From assembly GCA_033439255.1 (NCBI GenBank), contig CM065880.1:1612001-1676000 (forward strand): a stretch of 64,000 nucleotides of DNA. Direction: 5' to 3'. This DNA comes from Hericium rajendrae. Its lineage: Eukaryota > Basidiomycota > Agaricomycetes > Russulales > Hericiaceae. Shown in pieces: positions 1-11,409 of this stretch. The translations under genes and the position numbers were made by a program. Under the pieces are notes generated by a model, which ran no database searches, had not been told where the DNA came from, and worked only from the letters and a program-made list of their open reading frames with translations. Position 1 is the stretch's first letter, and every line of letters starts with the position of its first letter.

Positions 1-265
1 CTGCCAGCTAATGCTATGCCTAGTTTCATAGTGCTATAGCTGCTATGTAATTGGACCACAATTTATAATCAATCTGACCAGTGAGACTTTACTCATTTAT
101 GCACTGTTCTAAATATAACTAACAATTGAAAAAAAAAATCATCTTGCTATGTGAAGCATCACCCCTCTTCCTCCAAGTTAAATATAACTAATAAAAAAAA
201 AGGAATCGTCTTGCCGTGTGAAGCATCGGTTCATTTTCCCCAAGTAGCTTTGCTGTCCAAGGTGC

Positions 266-1396
266 ATGTTTTTTCTTCTGACTCCTTTAAAACTGAGCTT
301 ACTGTACAAAGGCAAAGGACAACTTACCTCTGACAACTCCAACAATGATGAGGAGGAAGAGAACAGCAACAAGGACAAGGATAAGAAGTCAGACAACTGC
401 TCTGATGATGATGAGGACAGTTCAGAGGAAGAGGTAGAGGATAAGCAAGGCAAAGGCAAGGTCCCTGTCAAACATGGGCAATCAGGCTTCTTGAGCATAA
501 AGGTATGTTTATAACTGTCATTTTTTGATGAACAAGCATCTAACAAAGTTCTTCATCTTCCTGCATCAAAGCCTGTATGCATCCAAGAGGGTGCAAGATG
601 TAAAGAAAAGTAAGCCTTGTCTACATACATAAGACATCACTAATATTTGTCTTAGGATATCAAAGAAGAGTTCTGCTGCTTTAGATGGAGAGGGGCTTCT
701 CAAGGTCAAAGGCATGTGGACAATGAAGAAGATTACCAGAGAATTTGGTGCAACAGCCAAAGCACTCACTGTTGAAGCTCGTCACCTGCTCTGGATCATT
801 ATCAGCACCAAGAATGGTTTTCTCACAGTTGACAATAGATACAGTTTGAGTTGGAAGATGGTCATACAGGCTGGAAAGGATCACAAGTGTACTCTTCAGC
901 TCAAAGTTGATCAACTCAGAAAGCTTAGAGATTTAGAGGAGGAAGCTTAGCTAAAAGTTGACGTGCTTTTTAACTACATGAGTACAGTTGATCTTCAATA
1001 ACATTTTCTGTTTAAAATATTATTTTAGGTGTACAGCGGTGCAACACAAGTGCACAGTCAAATCAAGATGCAAGCTAGAGAGGTTTGTGACAAGTTTTAT
1101 GACCTAAATCAACTACGTCAAGCCACCGATAAAAAGACAGTAAGAGACTGGGTTGATTAGCTGTTGGGCATGATGGACAGCTATCCTGTGTTCACTTTTG
1201 ACTCTGTAAAAGTGAAAGTAAGTCCTTATCTTGTTCTTCCCTATGTTGAAGCTGATTTGGTTTTCAAGGAGAAAGTATACGATGAGGATCTGATTATGGG
1301 ATTAGAACCTATCAAGCAAATCATTGTTAATCAATAATTCACTAGCAAGGGTGACACAATTCGATCAAACACATCAAAATGGTTCAATGAGCTCTT
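266..1396 (+). pseudogene. Decayed gene with acidic N-terminal region
   Basis: Three coding-like pieces lie in order on the plus strand. The first (266-514) encodes a very acidic Asp/Glu/Ser/Lys stretch. The second (714-950) is a basic/leucine-rich piece ending in an Arg-Lys-Leu-Arg-Asp coiled-looking tail. The third starts at about 1029 and encodes about 120 codons. In the third piece TAG at about 1158 and TAA at about 1335 interrupt an otherwise fluent frame, and both can arise by C-to-T change from Gln codons. The surroundings are AT-rich and no flanking gene continues it. I recognise no domain; acidic tails of this kind occur in chromatin proteins, but that is only a resemblance. A heavily spliced live gene is possible but less likely. 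Confidence 0.4.
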
Positions 1397-1676
1397 ACTT
1401 TTACTATTTGCCCTGGTGATCACATGCATAAGCCATCCTTTAAACTGTGAATCAAAGCTAATAGTTGTTTATTTTAGGTTGAAAATTGTGTGGTGAAGTA
1501 AATTGACAGTTTATAAGGATCCAGCAAGTGACCTACAAGCTAACAACAGCTGACTGGCCGATCTTGATGCATGTTCTCTCAGGCATCTATTATTATGTAT
1601 ATTCAGTATATTTAGAAAGTTCTCCTGCCTATGTGGAGCTGAAGATATATCACAGGCAAAAATAGACAATTCTGTA

Positions 1677-3831
1677 TTACTTCCGCATCAATTTTTTGCG
1701 AAGCTCGGCACCTTTTAATTTGGCATGCAAGTAGTCCAGACGATGCTCATAGCGGGCAAGCACCTCTGCTCGGCGCCTTTGAATATCAGTCATTGCTCCC
1801 AAGCTCATAAAATCGTCGTCACGTCCTGCCAAAGCTGTTCGGTTTTCTGTCATAACAGACCCAGCCCTGGTGCCAGTTGAAACTGACGCGATATATGCTC
1901 CTAAGGAATGTGTCTCAGCCGTGTCCTCCCTGCCATCTGTCTCTGCGACTGTTGACAGAACTAGGTGACTGGGATGGGGCGATAAATTGATACTAGAGCT
2001 ACTCCCGACAGCCAGAAATGATGTTGGAAGGGGAGAAACCAGTGATGACCCGCACGTTCCACTTCTTCCTCGCGAGGAAACGGATGTAACAGACGGTTTT
2101 CTCGATAAAGAAAATGATGGCAGAGGACCCACTTGACGCCTTCGCGCAGGAGATTGGGCCGTGGATACGCTAGTAACAACTGACGTGCCGGACTGAATGG
2201 AGACAACGTCACTGTCATTTCCAAATGGGAATGGTCCTGTTTGCGGGACGAATGCCCATGTAGTGCCCGTATTACCCTTCCCGTTCATCGTAGAATTTGT
2301 GTGGGCCAGATGTGAACTTGGGCTAGTAGAATGCAGTGGACCTGTTCCTTGTTGTCGATGGCCCGAAGCCGTAACTTCTAGCCCATTGAAGGCATCCAAC
2401 ACCCGTTGTCCTTCAGCTTCAACCGCTTCGATTTCCATGCGTATGTCGTCTACGGTTTTAAGATGATTGTCATCTGGGATGTCGTGGGAAGCCTGCATTG
2501 AAGTGCGGCCTGGTTCGGATAATGGAGAGCGTAGACGGAAGGACGAGGGAGGAGGAGCGATGTTATACGCCTGCTTCCCGAGGCGAGTTGAAGATGGCGA
2601 ACGTCTGACCGGAGAAAATGGTCCATGCAGACTGGCTTCAGGAATTGTGCTGGAAGGAGACATTACATGCTCGGATCGCATAGATAGATCACTCATTTGC
2701 TTTGACAGACCGCGAGGAAGCGTATATCTTTCGAGAAAATGAGAAGGTAAAGAGCCCACAGACATGAAACTCCTTGAATCACTGAAACTCTGGTCCCGGG
2801 AGGAAACCGAGAACCGACTGGTTGCTCTCTTAAGAAGGCCAGACACAATTGATGAAACAGATTTGCGAGACTGAGTTGAAGGAGGGCGAGAGGGATATTC
2901 CATTGGAAAAAGCTTATCTGCAATGAATATAGTCATCACATCAGCAAGAAGGCACGGCAACCTGAAGACCGAGTATACACACTTAGAGAATCTGAGCCAA
3001 GAGCTGCAGTGCAGGAGGCTGCTGGTATTTCTGCCGGTGACGTAGATGCACAGGGAAGTCGCTCGAATAAATTTTGACGTAGTATCCGATATTCATCGTC
3101 ACTGATATCTGTTTAATGAGAGAAAGCGCTGGATTATGCGAGCAAGACCACATACTCGAGTAAACCTTCAGCATTTGCAGTAGCTAGCTCGTCAAGTCGC
3201 TGCGCAAGCACTAGCCTATGTCACACCCATGAGCTAATGCAGAGCAGAAAAGGCAAGGTAGACAATTAACGTGGCAGCATCAGTTGAGGCGCGCGCAACA
3301 TCTGCAGAGGAGATGCCGACAATTCGGGATGTTGGATGACCATTCTGTGAGGAGCTTGCTGGCGTACAATGCGGAGGTTCACGTGTCTGAGAAGGGCCTG
3401 CAATAGGAGCAGCACTAGCCAGAGAGTCTTGCAGTGGCGCCGAGTACGTCCCCCGCTCCTTTCCCTTGGTTTTGTTATACTAGAAGCCCGAAAAGAAGGA
3501 TTGAAATGTCATTGCTATGACTTAGAATGTAAGGCGGGGGTGTTATATCAGGACGTACAAAACGTGAACGGATAACCCCCACATCTCGTCTACCATCTCC
3601 GATGTCGTCCTCAAGATGGGGTCGCCTAGAAGAGAAAAACACCATACAGATTTGATACAGATGTGACGTTATTCTCCGGTAAGAAGTCCAGTGCCGATTG
3701 TGGTCGGTGTGAGCGATATCGTCATAAATATAGGTCCAGTCACCAATGTCGAACGTTTCACGGTTGCTAACTTGATAGATGCCAATTGAACAGTATAACT
3801 GAGCACGAAAATGGTAGTCACGTGCATCCAT
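1677..3831 (-). CDS. Serine-rich conserved fungal protein with C-terminal coiled coil
   Basis: The last exon (about 2910 down to 1677) encodes some 400 residues of Ser/Arg/Pro-rich, probably disordered sequence. Near its middle is a predicted helix around DDIRMEIEAVEAEGQRVLDA, and it ends in a basic coiled coil (RRAEVLARYEHRLDYLHAKL). Upstream short exons around 3020-3215 read LAQRLDELATANAEGLL and then DDEYR.LRQNLFERL, a pattern I associate with a conserved but unnamed fungal family. Exon order is clear in the 3' half. The 5' end is uncertain: an ATG at 3831 opens a 60-codon frame but the first intron is weak. HUT1 starts 160 bases away on the other strand, so the two probably share a promoter region. 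Function unknown. Confidence 0.6.
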
Positions 3832-3989
3832 GTCACGGTGGGCGAGCGGCCCGGTTCGTTTGATGAAAGAGTTCTATTGACACGTCATTCAAATTGCAAG
3901 TAACTACGTACAGAAGTCGACAACAAGCTCCCTCAACAGTAGTGACCCACCAAGCGTCTGCGTACGTGGGCCGAAGGCCTTTTACCAGC

Positions 3990-5424
3990 ATGACTGTCGT
4001 GAGGTATGAATGACTTTTCTCTGTGTATATGGGTTCGTCTGACGTTGCTCCCAGACTTGGCGTCTGCGTATTAGGCGTTTATGCAATGTTTCTAGTAAGC
4101 TCGTCAGCCGGTCACTTATATTTCCTGCTAACATATAGCACATACAAGGTATGGGCAATTGCACAAGAACGGCGTTAGTATTCAACATTAAATTGGGATC
4201 GCAGTGTTGAAGCCTGCTTTTGTTTTCTTTTGCAGTATCTGTTCCTTTTCGATCCAAGGACGACAGCTCGACAGACAAGTTCAGCTCGCCTTTGTTCATG
4301 GGAACATGCCAAAGCCTCATGTCTTCTCTATTTGCACTGCTCTACCTCCTCCTTAGACGTCGCCCAGGCCAATCGCTCTTCCAACTCCTTGGCATTGAAC
4401 CCGATCCCGATGTAGTCGTCACAAAGCAACTTTCCCGTTCTTCTTTTGAGCAACGACGCGGCACATATTCCATGGTCCTACTCCTCCGTTATCTCCAATG
4501 CTCCCTCTTCATCACGCTTGCTGCCCCTTTTGGCTTCGCATCCCTCGCACATATCTCTTATCCAGCAATGGTTCTAGGGAAGTCTTGTAAACTCGTCCCG
4601 GTCATGCTGATGAATGTTGTTCTTTATCGACGAGCCTTCTCCCGCCATAAATACCTTGTTGTCGCACTAGTGACCACGGGGATCACCATATTTATGGGAT
4701 TTGGTCGTGAGGACAAACCTAATCATGGGACGGAACGTGGCACCCATCCAACCCTAGGACACAATCTCATCGGGATCGGCTATCTGTTAATCAATCTCGT
4801 GTTAGATGGCGCAACCAACTCCACGCAGGATGAAATTTTCTCAAAATTCAATGTTTCAGGTCAACAGATGATGTTCTGGATCAACTTATTTTGCACTGTC
4901 ACGACGCTCCTTATATCCATTCTTCCGTTGCCATATATCCCAGTCCTGCATCCCACAACCACCGGAAAAACGGAGCTCAAGACAGCTTTAGATTTTATTC
5001 GCTCGCATCCCAGCATTGTGTCTCCGCTTGCTCAATTTGCGTTGACCGGGGCATTGGGCCAGCTATTCATCTTTGAAACCCTTCAGCATTTTGGATCCCT
5101 TACGCTGGTGTAAGTCCTCCTTTGACACTGTACTTCCTGTACTGACAAGCTTCTAGGACTGTGACCTTGACTCGCAAATTATTCACCATGCTACTTTCCG
5201 TAGTGCTTTATAATCATAAGCTGACATTCGGTCAGTGGTGTGGGGCATTTGTGGTCTTTGTTGGAATATCTGTAGAAGCCTGGGTAAAGCGTAGAGGTGA
5301 GCATAGTATTTCCCCTTGAAAACAATTGTTCTTGTCAATGAGTCTCTTACAAACTTGTTTATCAGACATCCATGCCAAGCGGGTGATGCAGGAGAAAGAA
5401 AAAGCAAAGATCAAATCATTGTGA
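3990..5424 (+). CDS. HUT1: HUT1-type UDP-galactose/nucleotide-sugar transporter of the ER
   Basis: Six exons read cleanly: 3990-4003, 4055-4094, 4139-4148, 4236-5109, 5157-5296 and 5366-5424, giving 378 residues, normal for the family. The N-terminus runs into a first membrane segment ([13 protein letters not shown]). Further hydrophobic helices include those around [50 protein letters not shown] and [15 protein letters not shown]. The family signature '[15 protein letters not shown]' and the [20 protein letters not shown] helix are present. The tail ends in a lysine-rich KEKAKIKSL, resembling a dilysine ER-retrieval signal. Members exchange UDP-sugars across the ER membrane. Exon 3 is a 10-base micro-exon. 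Identification rests on sequence pattern; I am confident of the family and less so of the exact substrate. Confidence 0.9.
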
Positions 5425-6364
5425 TTTTAGAATAGATGGTTTGATTGCTTTACTGAACTGTTGAGTTAAGGCTGTGACAGAATCAGAAAGAAATGACTAT
5501 GACTCATCTGTTAAGAGGCTCTAAATTTTTATTAATATCTTTAAACACAGTGCCTGAAAGAGAAAGGAGAATGTCCTCTTTCTCTACTGTATAGAGACTT
5601 TTAGATTCTGTGCTTATAAAGCTGAGAAAGTGTATTCTGTGCTTGTAAAATTTGAAGCTCTAGATATAGATGTGTCAAACAGTTTCTAACTCTACTAATA
5701 GCTCCTGATTGATCTGATCCACCTGAAAGCAATCTTAACAGGCAAATATCTGATCAGACTTTTATATTCAAGTAGAGACATTTATTGTCAGATATAAAAG
5801 TTCTTAATCTCTGACTAATAGATATAACAAAATCTCTAATGTTTGAAAATTTTCTAAACCTAAGAGTGTCTAATCCAAAACTTTTTCAAATCTGGAGGTT
5901 AAATATCTGAAAATTGTCTGCAACTATCTAAAAGCATCTGATAGTATCTGACACTGTCTGATGCATCTGATTTGTTTGACTGCAGGTCAATCAGATGCTG
6001 TCAAACACTTTCAGATTGCTTGCAGGTCTCTAGCAGAAAATTGTCAACCTTTCTGATGAGTGCTCTTCTGCTATGTTCTCTTCTGCTATGAGAACCTACT
6101 TGTTGCTTCATATTTTTCATAGATTGAGAGTCCTGATATGAATGTATCTGTATGTAAATTTTGAGTATAAAACTTGACAATAATTGAAGGAGAGCAGACA
6201 GCACAATTCTGTTGTTGAAGTGATGTCATTCTCACTTCTCAAATTAAGCCAAAAAAAGATGATTTTCTGCCTCAGTTCTATTAACTTCAAATACACTTCA
6301 TAGGATATTAATTATTATATACATTATGTCAGATAATAATGCAGACTTAAAAACCTGACATTAT
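5425..6364. other. AT-rich gene-free stretch with short TCTGA/CAGAT-rich repeats
   Basis: After HUT1 the base composition drops sharply in GC. The sequence is full of imperfect 'atctga' and 'tcagat' words. I see no coding frame with fungal codon use. It contains the copy of a direct repeat shared with the far right end of the window, listed separately. Confidence 0.6.
5684..5917 (+). repeat. Direct repeat, copy 1 (partner at 63744-63958)
   Basis: Shared stretches include 'cctgatccacctgaaagcaatctt' near the start (with one base different) and a long run around 'gacatttattgtcagatataaaag'. It then continues through 'aaatctggaggt'. Both copies are in the same orientation and differ mostly by transitions and small gaps. 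It belongs to an AT-rich decayed repeat family of unknown type. Confidence 0.7.
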
Positions 6365-6787
6365 TGTCACGGATCGCTCCATTTCTCTCCGCCTTCTTCT
6401 CTGCCATCAAGGCATCGCGTCGGTCATGTGCTCCAGCAGCCCCATCACATGTTCACTTCCTCACATGACCTGGGCCTATCCTTCACCCATGCCCTTGTTC
6501 CCCTTTGGGACATCCTATTGTTCTCCCTCCCATTGTTCTCCTTTTGGCCACCATTGTTCTCACTCTATTGTTCGACCCGTTATGGTGTCCATTGTTCTTT
6601 TCCCATTGTTGTCCCAGTACTTATAGGCTCCCTGTCACTCGCCTATTTCCCTAGATTGTCCATTTCGTCTGTACCGTACTGTACCTCCAATACAGGTCAC
6701 TGCGCTGCTAGTCGCTCTCTGCTCTCTTGCTCCCATCATCGCTGGTGACTTGGGTGGTTCTCTGCTGTCTACGACCGAGTCTTGACA
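6365..6787 (+). mobile_element. Solo LTR-like element (copy with CpGs retained)
   Basis: A 423-bp unit begins TGTCACGG and ends GTCTTGACA. It is flanked by a 5-base direct duplication, ATTAT, at 6360-6364 and 6788-6792. TG..CA ends with a 5-bp target duplication and no internal genes are the hallmarks of a solo LTR. The interior is rich in 'cattgttct' words. A diverged sister copy lies at 9191-9589. Fossil; family below LTR level unknown. Confidence 0.75.
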
Positions 6788-7443
6788 ATTATGATCTTCA
6801 AACTATATCAATCAAATGTTGCTCATTGTGTTTTCTGAATAATTATGTGATCACAAACAGTAAGCATTATCAGACTCATCTGTCATGCTCATCACACTTT
6901 TGTTTGTATATGCTTATCTCTTTCTCCTATTCTTTTATGGATTTATTTGAAACTCAACATATGTACTCTCATCTTATGTTATCATTATGTCTAATGCTTA
7001 GAACTGCACAATATAATATATTTGCTTAGCTATTTTAAGATTACACCTAAGGACTCATACAATTCTAGGCATCTTAGATGGAATATGTAGCAGATCATTA
7101 TAGAACTTTGCTAGAATATTCAAAATAGCACCTGCTATCTTTACATTAGAAAAAGAAGAAATTTTTGACTGTCTGACTTTTAACTCTTATCTGAAATGTC
7201 TAAACTTTTAATCTACATATGACTTGGGGGAAGAGGGCCGATGCTCTGCACGGCAATATGATTCCTTTTGAATTGTTCTAACTTTGTAGTGTTATTCTCA
7301 CAGAATTAATAAGATAATAGAGAATTGAATATACTAGTATTGTAATGCTGCAAAGATCTCCATCTTCAAAGTATATTGTTTTACACTTATCTCTTATTTT
7401 TAAACTTTGTTACCAGCAAGAGTTGAACTAATGACAAAATAAT

Positions 7444-7491
7444 GGTCATGTGCAACAGCAAGCCCGGTCAGGCTCGCTGTTGCACATGACC
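7444..7491. repeat. Near-perfect hairpin, 16-bp stem
   Basis: The left arm ggtcatgtgcaacagc is exactly complementary to the right arm gctgttgcacatgacc. They are separated by about 16 GC-richer bases that also partly pair (aagcc/ggctc). Its surroundings are strongly AT-rich. It may be a miniature foldback element or a terminus of an old DNA transposon. Confidence 0.7.
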
Positions 7492-7808
7492 TTTCAAAAA
7501 TTGTGTTTACATTTATGAAGTACATAAGTGTGGCCTTTGAAGGTCTGTCAACTGTTGTATGTTGCCTAGATTGACTTTATTTTTGCCTTCTAGGGGTCTG
7601 AATCAGTAATTTGGCTATATCTCTGTCAATTCTCTAGCTATAAACATAAACTCAAGTGTTTCTGAATAGTACTATCAATGGCCATATTAACACGATTTTT
7701 ACTGATTTTTTATGCTACTCAGTATGTGTCTATTCTCAGATGATTTGATGATTGGCCCCTAGACTTGAATGATTTTTTCGATTTTTTCCTGCTTATAAAT
7801 TGCTTATG

Positions 7809-7898
7809 TAATCCACAGCACGGGCAAAATGACGTACTCTCGTCCCCCTCATGATGTCATGGGATGGGAGTATGTCATTTTGCCCATGCTGCGGATTA
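7809..7898. repeat. Foldback repeat of about 90 bp
   Basis: Arms starting 'taatccacagcacgggcaaa' and ending 'gcccatgctgcggatta' pair over about 35 bases with a few mismatches. The loop contains 'tcatgatgtcatgggat'. This is typical of a short palindromic MITE-like element. Confidence 0.65.
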
Positions 7899-8573
7899 TG
7901 TAAAACCTTGAAAATAGTCAAATAGGAGGTTTTGTGATAATTCGAGTGTACCTCCTTAAGTACTGGAGATATCACCGGTCCCTTGATTGCGTCAGAAAGC
8001 CCTTTATTATACCTTTCCAGCGACGCTAGGTACACTACAATTGGATGAGTCAATAAAAAGATATGGCCTCAACAAGTTTGCCCCTACCTCTAATACCAAC
8101 CCTTCAGTAATCGCTACCGCGGTTTCTCAATACTTACCCGATCGTCTTGTACAATATACCGTTGGAAAGGTATAAATCAGATCTTTCCAATGGTATCTTT
8201 ATCGTGTAAATAGCACCACGCGTTGCGCCGCTATGATGCAATCACTATGATCTTCTCCTCAAAGGTATCTTTTGAAGTGATTTGCTCATATCTCAGTCAT
8301 TTCTGAACCTATTCTCATGGAGAAAAATGTTCTGAGGAGGTATAATTTGCCTTTATCATGTTATCATACATCCCACTCACTTACATCAATAACAAGGTGC
8401 AGAATATCCTATTAAATATGTTTATCTGTTATTTCAACAAGTTTGCACTTTCTTATACTAAAATCTTTCAGTTCTAATAAGACTAGCATTGATTTACATA
8501 TGCATATAGTTTAACACTAATTAAATTTGATTTAGTAAACTGATATCTCTAAGAAACATTTAAAATCACAAAA

Positions 8574-8648
8574 ATGACAATTGTCAGAATCGAACCTACA
8601 ACCTTACTTTAAGATGTGAGAAATTATTACTATAAAAGGCATTACATT
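8574..8648 (-). other. tRNA-Lys-like relic (possible SINE head or tRNA pseudogene)
   Basis: On the minus strand the sequence contains a T-arm-like GGTTCGATTCTG preceded by an anticodon-arm-like CATCTTAAAG. That spacing fits tRNA-Lys(CTT), where GGTTCGATCC follows CTCTTAA. The D-arm half is hardly recognisable and the acceptor ends do not pair. It looks like a decayed tRNA or tRNA-derived short repeat rather than a working gene. Confidence 0.25.
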
Positions 8649-9190
8649 GGCTGGGTGTCATCTTTTTTGAGTTGAAAAGTGGGTTAGAGTAAATGATTCT
8701 AAGGAATCGTAAATAAAATTATATATAAATCATCCTTATATAGAGCCTAGATAGACTCAGACTTCAATCTTACATCAGACATCTTATCTGAAAGGTACTT
8801 GATGATAGAGACCTATTTAATTGGTCTGATTGTCTGATTATCTAGATCAGACAAAATCAGATACTATTCTGATAAATTCTGATTTTCTGATGTAACAGTA
8901 TGCAAAAGTTTAAGAGAATTGAGGACAATTTGTGCAAGATATTTGAGTTTGACCTCAGAACTGAAAAAAAAAATCTGAGAAGTGAGTCACTTCTGTATCT
9001 CAGAAAATAAATAGCTATCAGCAAACAGAGGTCAAAAAATGTCATTGGGCCACTATGTCATGAATTGGTCCTTCATGACTTAGAAGTGTATATATACTGT
9101 GTGTCAGATGTCAAGCTAAGCTTGACATTGCACCCTTTTGGTGTAGACATTATATTGTAACACACCAATCTGAGTCAGTCCTTACATAGA

Positions 9191-9589
9191 TATCACAGAT
9201 CACTCCATTTCTCTCCACCTTCTTCTCTGTCATCAAGGCATCATGTTAGTCATGTGCTTCAGCTGCCTCATTATATGTTCACTTCCCCACATGACCTGGG
9301 GCTATCCTTTACCCATGTCCTTGTTTCCCTTTAGGACATCCTATTGTTCTCTCTTCCATTGTTCTTCATTTAACCACCATTGTTCTCACTCTATTGTTCT
9401 TTTCTCATTGTCACTTCAGTACTTATAGGCTCTCTGTTACTCGCTTATTTCTCTAGATTGTCCATTTTGTCTGTACTGTACTGTACCTCCAATACAGGTC
9501 ACTGTACTGCTAGTCACTTTTTGCTCTTTCACTCTCCTCATTGCTGGTGACTTGGATGGTTCTCTGCTGTCTATGACCAAATCTTGACA
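9191..9589 (+). mobile_element. Solo LTR-like element (CpG-depleted sister copy)
   Basis: It aligns along its full length with the unit at 6365-6787 (same order of 'catcaaggcatc', 'cattgttct', 'acctccaatacaggtcact' and 'cttgaca' blocks). It is shorter by small deletions. Almost all differences are C-to-T or G-to-A, and only about one CpG remains where the sister has roughly sixteen. No clear target duplication is visible. Fossil, older or more heavily mutated than its sister. Confidence 0.7.
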
Positions 9590-9653
9590 CACTATAGATA
9601 TGATATAATTATGTGAGTTTTTATAATTTTGGGAGTCTTTACTATATCATAGT

Positions 9654-10378
9654 TGTCAAGACTGGGTTCAAGGAAACAGTGAAGCCATCCAAGTCACCCC
9701 AAAGGATCAAGGATCAAAGAGCAGAGGATGTCATAGAGAGTAGAGACAGGCTGAGAATGTCTAGGGTACAATGGGACTGGAGAGTCAAGTGGACAAACTG
9801 AGGAAGCCAGTCAGAAAGGTAGCTCTATATATACTGGAAGGATAGCCCAAAGGGGAACAAGTGTCATGAATTGCCCATTGGTCTTCTTCATTCCCTTTGT
9901 TCCCTATATGGACACTCCCTTGTTATGTCCCCTTGTTTCCTGTTAGGATATCCCTTGTTCCCCTTCCCCTTGTTCCCCTTTCAGGATATCTCTTGTTCCC
10001 CTTTGGGCTATCCTTCCAGTATATATAGGGCTACCTTTCTGACTGGCTTCTTCAGTTTGTTCACTTGACTACCCAGTCCCCTTGTACCCTAGACATTCTC
10101 AGCCTATCTCTACTCTCTATAACATCCTCTGCTCTTTGATCCTTGATCCCTTGGGGTGACTTGGATGGCTTCACTGTTCCTCTGAACCCAGTCTTGACAA
10201 CAAGGGATATCCTGAAAGAGGAACAAGGGAAAGAGGAACAAAAGATGTCCCAAAGGGGAACAAGAGATATTCTAAAGGGGAACAAGGGATATCCTAACAG
10301 AGAACAAGGGGACATAACAAGGGAGTGTCCATATAGGAAACAAAGGGAATGAAGAAGATCAATGGGTGATTCATGACA
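9654..10378 (-). mobile_element. Solo LTR-like element, minus orientation, split by a second LTR
   Basis: The outer unit starts TGTCAAGACTGGG and ends TTCATGACA. It is bounded by the 5-base duplication ATAGT (9649-9653 and 10379-10383). Its two halves (9654-9861 and 10205-10378) are separated by a same-family LTR in the opposite orientation. The outer insertion is therefore the older of the two. Fossil. Confidence 0.8.
9862..10199 (+). mobile_element. Younger solo LTR nested in the outer LTR
   Basis: A 338-bp unit runs from TGTCATGAATTG to GTCTTGACA. It is flanked by the 5-base duplication ACAAG (9857-9861 and 10200-10204). Its sequence is the reverse complement of the surrounding LTR, differing mainly in the number of internal 'aaggggaacaag' words. 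Fossil. Confidence 0.8.
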
Positions 10379-10383
10379 ATAGT

Positions 10384-11409
10384 AAAGTGATGTTGTAGGA
10401 TCACCCAAATTCTGCATCTCTAAAATAGCAATATGTCAATAATGCCATGGGTGTCTCACAATGATGAGCTACATCTGTAAGAACCAACTCATAGCTTAAT
10501 AACAAAGACTCTTAAAATTACAAAATCTCATAAAAATATTATACCATTTGAAACAGTTTATCAGTCATGATCACAAGACCTCTTAATGAAATAAAATCTG
10601 ACCTGTATCATAGGCCACAACCTAGCCTAACAAAACAGTTTTTTATGTAACCAAAATTCAAAAATTTGATTAGGCTAATTTGGCTTTGAAAGTAGCAAGA
10701 ATTATTTAATTTTTACTCACAGAAAGGTTGTTCTCTCATTTTGAGTGTAAAAACTGATGAATACAGTTCTTGAAGCCTAAACACACATCAAACATATCTC
10801 CGATGAAAGGTCTTTACTGATAAAATTTTGCTTATATCATGGTCACTATACTCACCTAACAAAATTGATATTTTGTCAGACACATCACAATCATAAACAG
10901 ATAATGAATCATTTTAAATGATATAGTGTACTTATAGCTGTTCATTGACATTTTATAGTTCATGTTTGCTAATAGCTATTTTATTTTCTGAGATATGTTT
11001 TATTTTCCTCTCTAGTACTTGAAATGCAACATGCAATCCAACTATTTTACAAAAGGTCTCAAAGAACTCAAAATAATCATCTGATCACAAATATATTGTT
11101 AGTTTGTATCTATGTTATATAATTCTGACTGTACAAAAAAAATTTTAGAAGGGCCTGCTGTATGCACTTTTAATGCAGTGTAGCTGTGATAAACATTTCT
11201 GCAAATGATAATAAGTCAGAGCCAATTTTGTTATGAGTTTCTATACATGCTCTTTTGTAACACATCAAAATGACAGCAAATATAATGCATGTGATTTTGT
11301 ACAGATATTTTTAAGAGTATTGAGTAGCAGCAAATCTTTTTAGATGATTGTTCTATTCTAGGTCTAGTGATTTGATAAACATAAAAATGTATATTACTTT
11401 AATACTTGT
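10384..11409. other. AT-rich gene-free stretch
   Basis: Low-GC sequence with frequent stops in all frames; I see no gene, structured RNA or clear repeat boundary. Confidence 0.5.

Larger units (their letters stand above)
6788..9190. other. AT-rich gene-free stretch with foldbacks and decayed repeats
   Basis: There is no convincing coding frame. The stretch holds two palindromic foldbacks and a tRNA-like relic (listed separately). The rest is low-GC sequence with scattered 'tctgat' words. Confidence 0.6.

Noticed and set aside
7420-7445. Short T-arm-like GTTCAACTC on the minus strand
   Set aside because: No anticodon arm or acceptor pairing around it; likely chance.
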